Positions 24,201-33,500 of a DNA stretch of 64,000 bases are shown here, piece after piece. Position 1 is the stretch's first letter; every line of letters starts with the position of its first letter. The stretch comes from Scolanthus callimorphus. Lineage: Eukaryota > Cnidaria > Anthozoa > Actiniaria > Edwardsiidae. The stretch spans positions 9,287,575 to 9,351,574 of the forward strand of contig CM066915.1 of NCBI GenBank assembly GCA_033964015.1, read 5' to 3'. The position numbers and the translations under genes are program-made. The notes under the pieces were generated by a model. The model was given only the letters and a program-made list of their open reading frames with translations. It ran no database searches and was not told the DNA's origin.

Positions 24201-24688
24201 ACAAGCTGTCGTACCCGCATAGTGATTGTTTTGTCCGTGTATAGTAACGTCTGTCCGTATGTCTTGTGGTAGACAAGCTGTCGTACCAGCATAGTGATTG
24301 TTTTGTCCGTGTATAGTAACGTCTGTCCGTATGTCTTGTGGTAGACAAGCTGTCATACCCGCATAGTGATTGTTTTGTCCGTGTATAGTAACGTCTGTCC
24401 GTATGTCTTGTGGTAGACAAGCTGTCGTACCCACATAGTGATTGTTTTGTCCGTGTATAGTAACGTCTGTCCGTTTGTCTTGTAGGTCTTGTGGCAGACA
24501 AACTGTCATACGCGTATGCTTTCTACATGTGCGGTGGGGTGACATTGTTGGGCTCAGCCATTCCCTGGTGATTTGCTTTGTAAAGGACAAACCCTTATCT
24601 AGTCGGATATCATTACCCTCACGAACGGAGCTGCTTGTTAAGGATAGCGATAGTAGACTTGAAGTAACTGAATGGATATTTGTCTTGT
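9037..24688 (+). CDS. SLC16/MCT-like major facilitator transporter (whole gene model)
   Basis: Gene model: exons 9037-9214, 11781-12365, 19105-19474 and 24486-24571 (or to 24688). Members of the SLC16 monocarboxylate transporter family move monocarboxylates or related small molecules across the plasma membrane through 12 helices. Family hallmarks seen are the N-terminal helix after a degenerate signature (DSAWSW instead of the usual DGGWGW type), [20 protein letters not shown] for TM2/3, [15 protein letters not shown] for TM4/5, RHCEELGFS after the central loop, [20 protein letters not shown] in TM8/9, and AGPALTG then [12 protein letters not shown] before TM12. Splice phases agree at all three junctions (1, 0, 1). 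Two frame breaks, at about 12116-12122 and 24563-24566, both sit at G or C runs. The central loop is short. The substrate cannot be predicted. Confidence 0.82.
9690..10435. repeat. Diverged ~415-bp tandem duplication inside intron 1
   Basis: The phrase CAGTGGGCGTGTTTT followed by GTTGGAAAAGATTCACC occurs at about 9750 and 10160, with the same order of downstream phrases in both copies: AAGCGAGGG/CAGCGAGGG, GCCATCG, TGAAATCTCCCACA, ATGGTTCT, CAGATTACTT and GAGCTGAGAAAAATT. The copies differ at many single bases and small indels, so the duplication is old. No ORF is associated with it. Confidence 0.75.
10620..10793. mobile_element. 174-bp MITE with long inverted repeats, TTA duplication
   Basis: The ends GGCTGCGTACACACTTGGTG and its inverse CACTAAGTGTGTACGCAGCC are near-perfect inverted repeats, and the interior is made of repeated GTGCCCGGGCAC-type palindromes. 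TTA flanks both sides (10617-10619 and 10794-10796). The 3-bp TTA duplication suggests a PIF/Harbinger-type non-autonomous element; this is an inference. Confidence 0.75.
11781..12365 (+). CDS. MCT-like transporter, exon 2 (TM2-TM7 region), frame broken
   Basis: The acceptor TTTTTTGCAG is strong. The exon encodes TM2-TM6, including [37 protein letters not shown] and [19 protein letters not shown], then a short central loop with [20 protein letters not shown] and TM7 ([20 protein letters not shown]). The frame used up to about 12116 hits a TAG at 12137; homology resumes in another frame from about 12119 (the W-R-N-A-Y-R stretch) to the end. The break coincides with GTTGGATGG, where the family would normally have a longer G run. 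The donor CATCTG|GTGAGA at 12366 is phase 0. Confidence 0.8.
12420..14745. repeat. Minisatellite, unit ~17-18 bp, consensus GGTACTGACATGGTCAT
   Basis: More than a hundred degenerate copies of GGTACTGACAYGGTCAY run almost without a break through the start of intron 2. Variants alternate CATGGTCATGG, CACGGTCACAG and CACGATCACGG. Units near the left end are the most diverged and grade into ordinary intron sequence. A non-repeat island at 13385-13515 is described separately. The unit length is not a multiple of three everywhere, so no long ORF results. Confidence 0.9.
13390..13511. mobile_element. ~122-bp foldback inserted in the minisatellite
   Basis: The ends ATGATACAGCTACTCGTAA and TTACGAGAGCTGTATCAT are inverted repeats differing by one or two bases. 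The enclosed sequence is unlike the surrounding array. This fits a tiny non-autonomous element that landed in a pre-existing array. No clean target duplication can be read because the array is itself degenerate. Confidence 0.6.
14848..19057 (-). mobile_element. Tx1/L1-type LINE insertion in intron 2, 12-bp TSD
   Basis: The block is flanked by the direct repeat CCTATCAGTCTT at 14836-14847 and 19058-19069. On the minus strand it runs from a short 5' segment through an ORF2-like coding region (18845 to about 15175) to a short A-rich tail (T-run at 14846-14853 on plus). This matches target-primed reverse transcription. No ORF1 is present: only about 210 bp precede the endonuclease start, so the copy is probably 5'-truncated just upstream of ORF2. 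It splits intron 2 of the transporter in antisense orientation, only 35 bp before the acceptor of exon 3. Confidence 0.85.
15175..18845 (-). pseudogene. LINE ORF2 (AP endonuclease + reverse transcriptase), broken
   Basis: Read on minus from 18845, an AP-endonuclease domain starts [15 protein letters not shown] with the ICFLQET motif (catalytic Glu), LLVNVYAPY, then [18 protein letters not shown] and TDHSAV near 18135. The linker and RT follow: [19 protein letters not shown], then [23 protein letters not shown] (motif with QGDPIS) and [10 protein letters not shown] (catalytic ADD, near 16715-16730), then the Tx1-like C-terminal part [17 protein letters not shown] and a Cys/His segment (IEHFFYLCP). 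The coding frame is broken in several places (about 18440, 17960, 17240, 16490 and 15390). RT and endonuclease together identify a LINE; the L1/Tx1 assignment rests on the endonuclease and C-terminal style. Confidence 0.85.
19105..19474 (+). CDS. MCT-like transporter, exon 3 (TM8-TM11)
   Basis: The exon begins with [20 protein letters not shown], which directly continues the phase-0 end of exon 2. The acceptor is CCATAAG at 19104, weak in pyrimidines because the LINE inserted only 35 bp upstream. TM8-TM11 follow: [54 protein letters not shown] and [20 protein letters not shown]. The donor ACTG|GTAAGT at 19475 is strong, phase 1. All residues are in one frame. Confidence 0.85.
19684..24485. 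repeat. Satellite array (81/72-bp units) derived from the exon 4 splice acceptor
   Basis: About 60 head-to-tail units run from 19684 to the start of exon 4. The long unit is 81 bp: it starts GTCTTGTGGTAGACAAGCTG, continues TCATACCCGCATAGTGATTG, TTTTGTCCGTGTATAGTAAC and ends GTCTGTCCGTATGTCTTGTAG. The short unit is 72 bp and lacks 9 bp around the GTCTTGTGG duplication. The last 45 bp of the unit equal the 3' end of intron 3, and the first ~36 bp match the start of exon 4 with a few substitutions. Only the outermost copies keep GGCAGAC as in the exon; inner copies have GGTAGAC. Because 81 and 72 are multiples of three, long open frames (up to 816 codons) exist on minus; these are not taken as genes. 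Confidence 0.93.
24486..24688 (+). CDS. MCT-like transporter, last exon (TM12 and tail)
   Basis: The acceptor TTTGTCTTGTAG ends at 24485; the split Gly codon then continues [20 protein letters not shown] into TM12. In this frame a TGA occurs at 24569-24571 after SAIPW. In the frame shifted by one base at the CCC run (24563-24565), the sequence continues [17 protein letters not shown] and TELLVKDSD to a stop at 24686-24688, which looks like an MCT cytoplasmic tail. I think the tail is real and the break is a missing base, but an early stop is possible. AATAAA follows at 24838. Confidence 0.7.
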
Positions 24689-24837
24689 GAACATGACAGA
24701 GATAGATATCAGAAAAGAACTATTTATCGGCCAGTAAAGCTTTTTATCATAGTGGTTCTCGTCAAAGCGGCAAGTTTACGACCGAACATGAAAAGTTAGG
24801 AGCGAATGTCTGAGAAAATCGAGCAAAGTGTGGACAC

Positions 24838-24843
24838 AATAAA
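24838..24843 (+). promoter_or_regulatory. Polyadenylation signal AATAAA for the MCT-like gene
   Basis: AATAAA lies about 150 bp beyond the tail stop at 24688 (about 265 bp beyond the early stop), on the coding strand, before the neighbouring transposon. It is the first canonical hexamer after the exon. Confidence 0.5.
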
Positions 24844-25079
24844 AATCTAACCTTCCCTCAAAACTTGTCTATAAGACCGTTTGGATGATACAATTCGAGA
24901 ACGTTTTCCTATTTGTTTGTTTCATATCGCCCGGGAAAATTCACGGGTAACAAATTGGTTATTCCGTCGCTCTTCTGGTCCGACTGGAAAAAAATTGACT
25001 CAAGCGCGTTGTTTGCCTCAGTTTCATTTTTAATAAACATGATGATAAGAACTAATATAAGTGTACATGTTTTTCTTAA

Positions 25080-26084
25080 AGTGCATATCACCCCTGAAAA
25101 GAGCGAAATGGGCCAAATAGTATAGGACATTAGAGGTAACTTCGCGAAAACTGTTTCGATTTCATTGAAAAACGAATATTACAGATTTTTGAATTATTTC
25201 CTTCGACGAAGAAGGCCGCGCTAAAAGGGCGATGGTATTGACGTGGCGAGAGGTATTGTTAAAACCATAGTGGCGAAAAAACATTTCAAACATTCAAAAT
25301 ACGAAATAATTTGCGTGTATAGATGTTGACAGCGTATCAAAATGAGTTTCTCTTATGTGCATCCGTGGAAAATTATATATTGTAGTGCACTTCTCTCTGA
25401 ATCTACATTTGAGTGGCAGCCGAAAACAATACCTCCGGACACGTTCAAGAAAGCTCGACCCGGTAATCCCATTATCGACCTGTTTGCCAAAGGGTGACAA
25501 AAAGGGCAAAATCGGCTACTTTTTGCTGCACGTACTGAGCTGGGGTTTTATCCAAATCGCACGTATCATACATCAATTAAAGGGACATGGTCACCTAGAA
25601 AACACTAAAATAATTATTGTCACAAAATACAAAAATATTCTCTGAAGTTGAAAGAGTCAGTTTAAAGAAAGAAGTACGGAAAATTTCATTGGATTACGAC
25701 AGAAACGTATAAGGGAGTATAAGGGAGTATAAGGGAGTTAACTCCCTTATATTTTCTGATTACGATGAAGGATTGCTGAGATATGAGCGAATTAAGATGG
25801 CAAATTTAGTATGTTTGAAAAACGATTGAGGTAAACCGATTTCAAAAGAGTCGGATTTGCTCATGTAAGCTGTAATTATAATCCGCGAATATCTTTGCAA
25901 TCCTACATCGAAATGACCTCAGATTTTTACCATGTCAAGTTGAAAGCATTCTTTACAAATTTGACTTGTTATTTTTATTATTTGTGATATTAGAATTTTG
26001 ATGTTTTCGGTGACCATGTCCCTTTAAAAGCTTGAGACGCGTAGAATTCGTCCCATTTCGCTCTTTTCAGGGGTGATATGCACT
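25080..26084. mobile_element. 1005-bp element with 33-bp TIRs, TTAA duplication
   Basis: The left terminus AGTGCATATCACCCCTGAAA... (25080-25112) is a perfect 33-bp inverted match of 26052-26084. TTAA flanks it at 25076-25079 and 26085-26088. TTAA target duplications are typical of piggyBac and Kolobok elements. No transposase is present, so it is non-autonomous. It carries a second, nested TTAA element at 25581-26023 and lies between the two convergent genes. Confidence 0.85.
25581..26023. mobile_element. 443-bp TTAA element nested in the 1005-bp element
   Basis: The ends AGGGACATGGTCACC (25581) and GGTGACCATGTCCCT (to 26023) are perfect 15-bp inverted repeats, flanked by TTAA at 25577-25580 and 26024-26027. 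The interior contains AGGGAGTATA repeated several times, then its inverse ACTCCCTTAT (about 25710-25751), a small secondary foldback. The family is TTAA-specific like its host, but the termini differ. Confidence 0.8.
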
Positions 26085-26219
26085 TTAATTATCACTTATT
26101 TATTTATTTATTTATTTAAATTATTCACTTAATTATTTATTTAGCTTCACCATTTCACTTTGACACATACATAAAGTGTTTTGACTTAAAAATAGAAAAG
26201 TTAAATAGAAAAAAACATA

Positions 26220-26563
26220 CACTCTTTTTTTTATAAGAACGGCTAATTTTCAGTCGAGGCTGGGTCGTTCTTATTTTTGTAGCAGTTTGAGGCTTGAAAT
26301 GTTCTTACGGATGTTCTTACATTTCAGTGTCGTCGGAACCTGAAATATGATAGATCTTATAGAAGGATATATACCAATAAATTACAATATTGAAGGTCGT
26401 TATTATTAACACATTTGATTCTGGATCTTAGAACGCATCACTGAAAATAAATCTATTTCGCTCCTATCTGAGGCTCAGGCATGTTCTTAGCATGTTCTTA
26501 AAATTTGGGTGAATTTCAGGCTGAACGTTCTTATAAAAAAGGTTCTTATAAAAAAAAAGAGTG
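26220..26563. mobile_element. 344-bp MITE with CACTCTTTTTTTTATAAGAA ends, TA duplication
   Basis: The left end CACTCTTTTTTTTATAAGAA is mirrored at the right by TTCTTATAAAAAAAAAGAGTG; TA flanks both sides (26218-26219 and 26564-26565). Repeats of GTTCTTA and CTGAAA/TTTCAG words fill the interior. A TA duplication fits a Tc1/mariner-type non-autonomous element; this is an inference from the target only. Confidence 0.75.
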
Positions 26564-26830
26564 TAGTTGGGTATCACAAGAGCTTTCGCAAATTACTGTG
26601 ACTCTTCTGAAATAAAAGTTTACTGGCAAATAAACAGGTAGCGGTTTCCGTCAGGTGCGTGGTATGACCACGCGTATAAGTTGAGGGCCTGCGCAAAGTA
26701 ACGTGACAGGTGATTTGTGAATTCGCAAAGTTTGACAGATTTAATGCATTCCATGTACGAATTACTCTACTGAAAAAGGCTCTTTGGAAAGTTACAGTGG
26801 TACTTTTTCTAGATCTGAATAACAGAGCGT

Positions 26831-26836
26831 TTTATT
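26831..26836 (-). promoter_or_regulatory. Polyadenylation signal of the Dispatched-like gene
   Basis: TTTATT on plus (AATAAA on minus) lies about 55 bp beyond the stop codon of the minus-strand gene at 26892-26894. This gives a very short 3' UTR. Confidence 0.55.
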
Positions 26837-26891
26837 ACTGGTGGATCTAGTAAATTAAGCGAGTCCAGGTATAGTAACATCATGTTCTATA

Positions 26892-27542
26892 TCATGCGTC
26901 ACTAGTTTCGTTGTTATTGACGTGTACCTCTTGTGGCTTGAGCACACGATCAGAGGGAGAAAATCCTTTGCCATCACATTTATCACAAGTGACATCCGTT
27001 GCGCCTCTACCGCTGATCTTGTGTTTAATATAACGATACAACGGCACCAGTGAACCACTGGACCCTTGGGGTCCAATAAGTCCTAGTATAGTAACAAACA
27101 AAAGCAGCGCAAACAGTATCGACACTCCAATCGTGCAGAACATGAACACTCCAAACTGGACGAAAAACAAGATTTTCGCGGCAAACATGAAGATGGAAGA
27201 TCCCAAGGTGGTGCAGGCACCAGATAATACAGATATTCCTACTTGACGTAGAGTGTGCTTGAGTCGCTGCTGCCTGTCAGTGGCCGGACACGTGACATAG
27301 CCATGAGCAAGGTGCACCACATAGTCCACAGCCAGCCCGACAACGAGCGTTAGGTTTAACGATTCAAGGACACCAAGCTTCCAGCCCAGCATAGGGATGA
27401 ATCCGACCACCCCTACCGTGATGCACGAAATGATGAAAATACACAGCAAAGCTATGATCCAATTGCCGATCATTATGAGGAGTATGGCTAGAGTGAGGCC
27501 AAGACTCAATCCAATCCCTCTTATTGCAGTTTGCACAAGAAC
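26892..27542 (-). CDS. Dispatched-like gene, last exon (TM8-TM12, C-tail)
   Basis: The acceptor on minus is TTTGTGTTTGCAG, phase 0, followed by VLVQTAIRGIGLSLGLTLAI (TM8), a second helix pair, ESLNLTLVVGLAVDYVVHLA (TM10 with the intramembrane Asp), RQVGISVLSGACTTLGSSIF (TM11) and FGVFMFCTIGVSILFALLLF (TM12). The short hydrophilic tail carries CDKC and ends NNNETSDA. This half repeats the topology of the N-terminal sterol-sensing half, as in all RND-family eukaryotic proteins. Stop at 26892-26894. Confidence 0.88.
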   Translation of the reverse strand, partial: VLVQTAIRGIGLSLGLTLAILLIMIGNWIIALLCIFIISCITVGVVGFIPMLGWKLGVLESLNLTLVVGLAVDYVVHLAHGYVTCPATDRQQRLKHTLRQVGISVLSGACTTLGSSIFMFAAKILFFVQFGVFMFCTIGVSILFALLLFVTILGLIGPQGSSGSLVPLYRYIKHKISGRGATDVTCDKCDGKGFSPSDRVLKPQEVHVNNNETSDA

Positions 27543-30500
27543 CTGCAAACACAAAAAAACGTCATCACGTATTTGTCAGTCAGGTCATTATTTCCTACAT
27601 CAAGTCACTTGAGGGGAACTGTGCTTATTCCTATAAGTACTGAATTAGATTTACATTCATTATATACTTCATTTTTAGTGACTTTCATTCTATGCAGTGA
27701 TTGAACACGCTCAATAGAGTTGGTCCGAGTTCTCTGGCAAACCATATGACTCTTCCACGTTTCCGTAATTCTCTCATCGTTTCAAATGAAAGTATTCATT
27801 TGCCAGGCTAACCAGGCGTCCTTTATCGCGCGTGTCCTTGGGTTCCCTGTGCGAAAAAGGCACCTGAGCAACGAGCTGAAACATTCCATACTGATGACGT
27901 AGCGCTCTGTTTCCAACATGAGCCAGCCGTCAAGTTTTCATACATTTTCACTAAACTCAGCTCCACCACTTTGCCATACAATCTTACTAATCTTACTAGT
28001 GATCTATAGGTGATGCGGGTAGGGTGATAAATGTTCACCTTTTGGACTTTCATCCAGTGCCACGCAAACGGCTGCCTGGGAGTGGTTTGAAACGCATTTC
28101 GACAACTTGGTGGAAAGTACTTCATCTAAGATTGGAACAAGAACAAGTAATGAGTAGTACAATGATGGTAATGTTAGCCTAGTTATTCTGTACCGCCACG
28201 CGTATTACCTGTTCCTTCAAAAAGTCTTGCCAAGCGTTGTACACAGGAATCCCGGAAGAATAAGCCAAGTCCTTGTTAGTTAGTGTGGAGTCCACGACTA
28301 CTGCTTGATACAAGAGCCGATTACCAGATGTACCGCCTAAAAAGGGATGTAGTATAAGTTGATGAGATTGCTCTGTAGAGTCAACGGGCACACTTGGAGT
28401 GATATCGACAAAGCCGTGGAAGAATCTTTTGATAAAGGGCATAGTGGCATTCGGGGCGTAACATTGAGTGTTCTAAGTGTACTTTGGTTTGAATAAAAAG
28501 TGACTTCATTGTGATGCATGGTTCATGATATATGGTTTTACGGAGCAACTTTCTATGACTTTATCGGCGCAATAGAGCACGCGTGATGTTGGGAGAGACA
28601 CGAGAACGTTGTAAAAACTCGTGGCATATCGCATCGTGTTATACCAGATTTTCTTTGGGAGAAATCATACAGTACTTCTAACTTAGTAACTAACTTCAAT
28701 TGGGAAGTTGCCGTACCAACCTTGGAAGGTTGCATCCGCTGTTCCACTAGCATCCTCCTCGCCTCCAAGCAACTGGCTAAACGTGACGAAGGTCAGATTA
28801 TTTCGTGACGTGTTGCCGTTCGTCAACCAATAGGCGACCGCCACCTCAAAGTAACGGTAGTACATGTCTGTCACGCGGGACATGTTATAAAGACCTGGGT
28901 TATACTCCATCAGCGTTTTGACCTTCGCACTCGTAAGCGGGAGGTCAAAGTTGGTTCCAACAGGATATCTGGGCTTGAGACTTTCTTTCTGTTATAAAAA
29001 AGAAACATGACTGCCTCACTATGTATTTGCCATGAGCTAAAAGTATGAAATTCGACCAAACCTTGTAGAAGGTCTCCATGGCATCCATGTAACATTCCAC
29101 CACAGGTTTCCCGGTCAACGGATTCAGACGAACTTTCATCGCATCGATTTTATCTTTCGAGAGGGTGTTGAGGGTTTTGCAGAGCTTCTGGAATACGAAA
29201 AGAGAAGCGAAACAAGGTATTAGTACTACTCAATCAGTTCGATTAGCTATTTTGGTTGAACAATATAAGGGCGCAAATTTGCTTGATCATTGTGAGAGTT
29301 CCCATTTTGCGAGATGTGGTTTTTCATAGCGGACATGGTCATGGCATTTTCAGTTACCGAGGGTTTGCTTGGCAGCTATACGCTCTGGCATCCAAGGGTG
29401 CTGAACGCCGATGCTCAGTCGTAATGTTTTTTCTGTTAAAGAGTTTGGATTTTTTTCGGACTACGGGCTCAAAATCTTGCGAGTAATATAGTTTATAGAA
29501 TGCCTGTTCTTTCGCACTCACCAGCATCGCAATCTGACATGGGGGTGAGTTCATATCGAAACCGTTGTCAAACACAGCTTTTCCTGTGCACATAAAGTCC
29601 GTGAAATGGCATGTGCTGCGGTCCTGGTTACGGAGACCCCAAACAATATAGACCTTCATCACTCTGTCTTCATTACTAGGGGGAAAAGCCTCTTTACTAA
29701 GTTGCCTCACGTCATACCAGTTGGTACCAGGACCCATTATTTCGACCTGAAACGAAACATACTAAGTACAAACCACATGGACCCGAGGAGCTCGCTACAA
29801 CAGCTACCTTTCTAAACAGCACTGTTCCTAGCAGCCTCGATACATACATGCACTCCAACTCATTGAGAAGAACATGAAAACATGCACGCAATTACATATT
29901 TTATCTTTAAAAAGCCGGCTTTAAGTGTGGCTTCGAAAAGTGAAGAAAGTTCAAGCTCCGCTGATTGTCTATGGCGGCGTGGGGGGGGGGGGGGGGATGA
30001 CGGCGTGTGTGTGTGTGGGGGGGGGGGGGGGGGGGTTCTCACGTGCTTCACTCTTCATCAGTTGTTATTTGTTAATTGTCATCGAGTTGCATTCCAAACA
30101 TGTCTATGTAGAGTACACTGTAAGAAACATGGTTGTAACCATGCCTTTTAGAGCCTTCCCTTTACAATGTTTGAGTAGGCGGGTTACATTAAGTTTTGGT
30201 CCCTAACAACATTGTAAAGAGGAGGAGGAGGAGGAGAGAGAGATTAGATTGATAAAGAGGTCGAAGTGTCTCAGCACTGTTGTCCGCCATTGTATATTTA
30301 GATCAGTTTTCTATTGTTCTTGTCCCTCAGTGACCATGGCAACGGCAATGGCAAGAAAAAACAAGAAGATTAATTAATCACTTCGCTAACAGAAATCTGA
30401 TGTTTTGGTAGGCCGAGCCGTTGAAAACCAGATCGGTCTGTAATAGGGTTCCTCTCCAGGACAGTCTTAACAGTCTACAGGAATAGCTCGTTCATGTCAT

Positions 30501-33500
30501 CATGTCATATCCGACTTATATACAAGTAAAGGTTCAATAAAAAAGGAAATAGGAGGATTTGTTTTGCCACTACAGCTATAGTGGAACTCGACAAGACAAC
30601 CCAGTGCGGTTATTAGTTCCGCCAAATTGTCATCATATCACAAATCACATTTCACATAGATTCTTTGAGGACCGAAATGCACCGAGAACACAACAGTCTA
30701 TAAGCGCATGGTGTCGAGCCGGGGAGTTCTGGGTACGAGAATGGAATTGATGAGCCGCGTTGGGTGTTGGCATTTGCATTTCCGAAAGGGAGTGCACCAA
30801 CTCGACCGAGTTTCCCTTCTTTGGCCGTGATGCAAACAATTTGATCCAATTTCCCTTGTTTGGCCTCTTGTATCTTCTTACAGAAAATCGTCAATTTTCC
30901 AAATTATTTTCGACTTGCACTATTGAAACAAAGACCTTTCATTCGACCTTGACTTGTATATAAGCCGGATAGCTACTTGAAATATTCCATACATCAGAAT
31001 CATGTAATCAGCTCACTATTGCCTTACCTGTTCGTCATCAGGGCGCAGGTTTGTAGCAAAATATATTGACACTGCAATCCACGCGGAAAATACCACAACA
31101 GTTACCCAGCGAAGCACCTTGTGCGTGACCACCTTGCTATAGAACCTCTCTCCAATAAACCCGGCAAGCATCTGAGTACAGTCACCAGCCTTGGCATCTT
31201 CATCGGACGTATGCTCTCCTTCATCTGTGACCTAGTAAACAACAACAATATTGTCTCTCCTAGCAAAAACTGTTGGCGGCAAATATTTCTGTTTGTTTTT
31301 GGCGGGTTGTATTTCTGATGTAATGCATAACACTACACTAGCTAGTGTGTGTTGTGGTGGCGCGGTGTATCCCCGATGATCACACTTCCCGATGATCACA
31401 CTTCACACTCGTTCTACTATTTTAGGCTCGTCACGCTACGTAAATATACGCTTGAATACCATTTAGCGCGAAGTTCGCATTTTCATCATCAGTACAATAG
31501 GTGATTTGCACGATGTCTGCTTACTACAAGGATCCTTTCCGAGGTAACAAATTCCTCTAGTAATGCTTATGATAGATTCTTTCTATAAAGGAGCAGCAGC
31601 CTTTGGTTTCTGGTAGGTATCATTAGGTGGGTTCACACTAACGCTCGTAAGGAGGTGTTGAGTATGCTTAGGGTATACTTTCAGTGTGAACGCCATGTTG
31701 GCTGCTCAAGTAAGATACTTTGTAGTTATGGTTACGCCGCGTCTTCAAAGCTGCCGAAGTACGATCTAAAGTATAACGCAGCCTATACTTTAAATATAAG
31801 TACAGTACTTTACCCTTCTCGGAAACTCAAAACCGTCAATTATGCATTCGTCGTGCCATGTGACTGAAAGCTAGGTTGCAATTGCTTCGCTTTGGCGTTT
31901 TGGCGGTCTTACTTCATGTTTCCTGCCGGCTTTGTCGTTCAGTCGAGGCCTCTTCAGGATAGCTGTGTGAACTCCGGTCTCGTTCAAGTAAACGCTTATT
32001 ATACAAGTACTACTTTAGAATTTCACGACTTAAGACCTACTTAACAGTAAGTGTGAACCCACCTATTAACGTACGTCAATAAAATGTTAGTGGGATGCAG
32101 CAAAGTAGAGTATTTAATTGTCATAACAGATTCTATATACATTGCTGTCCCACGATAAACTAATTAACATGCATGCCTTGGTGATACAAGAGTAACTAAC
32201 ATTCCCCATCCTAGCAACCCCCACCCCAGTAAGCCACATCCATGATAAACAAACTGGTATACATACTTACTGATACAACATTTCCACATACAGCATGGCC
32301 ACTTACACCCGCTCCAGTACAACTCGTATGTTATCACCACAGTCGGAAAAAACACGATGACTGAGATGTAATTCACCAGAATAATTAACGCCGAGAAGAC
32401 GCCAAAACTGGAGACGGAGAGGAGAGGGGACAGGGCGTTTGCCATGAAAGCCACAAATGTAGTTAATGATGTGATGAGCATGGAACCTGCCGCGCGTCTG
32501 TAAGCGAAGGAGAGGCGCGCCAGGAGAGTGTGGTCAGGGTACTTGTCCTTGGCAGCACGCCATGTGTCCAGGAATACGAACACATCATCGGCACCGATTC
32601 CTGCCACGATGAAAACTGAGAGCACGTGAAACACACCAACATAGCGATAGTCCAGGACGATCCGGTAGAACAAGTTGGCGCCGAAAAACGAGGAGAGGAT
32701 ACTGAATAGTGCCCAGCATGTGATCCACAGGGACTGTGTTTGGCAGAGCATGAAGATGAAGATGAACATAAAGCTAGCCATCACCAGCATAAGATCTTGA
32801 ACGACTTGAGATTGCATGGACTGTACAAACAATGGTCTCATATTGTACCTAAACCTCAGCTTTCCACCCAAATTGTTTTTATAGGTCGAGTCAAGTTGAT
32901 CTCCAAACGCGTCTTTAGCTAGAACCTTCCACTTATCGAATTGTTCCGAGACTCGATCCACGTTGTTTGAAAATCCCTTGAGTGGGCTCCCTGTGTACAC
33001 CATGGAGCGTATGATAGAGGCTTGGGCTTGGTTCGGTTCTATGATGGCGTCCTTGCTTAGGTGATAGTCGAGCACCACCTTTGCCACGGGAATTTTCTTG
33101 GCCAAACTCAGCACACCAGAGATGTTGTCGAAATTGGGATCGTTGAAAACGGGGCTCAGTCCGCTCAATGTACCATCGAAAAATCTTGTCAACGACATCG
33201 GTGGTACGCACTTATCTAACCCCTGGGAACTTTTGAGAAGACACATTTTAGATTGATAGATGGTGTTGTTATATAGAGACTCTTCAAACTCTCGGATCAG
33301 CTCCAAGCTCTTTTTAGTTAAGACGTTGTCAGTTGTCTTGTCTTCATAGTACAGGGTCAGCATATCAAGGTAGCGGTTAGACCTAAAAGAAAACAAAAAG
33401 TCACAAGGAAAAATGAAGCCATATCAGTTGACACCAAATATCGGCACCAATTGACGGTTGATGAGTCGATCGGTTTGTTTTTCACTTGTAACAAACAGCA

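Noticed and set aside
19684..24485. Regularly spaced repeats resembling a CRISPR array
   Set aside because: Units are contiguous tandem copies without unique spacers, lie in an intron of an animal gene, and match the adjacent exon boundary.
31225..31231. Alternative acceptor CTAG for Dispatched-like exon 4
   Set aside because: With the phase-1 donor of exon 3 it would create an in-frame TGA; CACAG at 31225-31226 keeps the frame.
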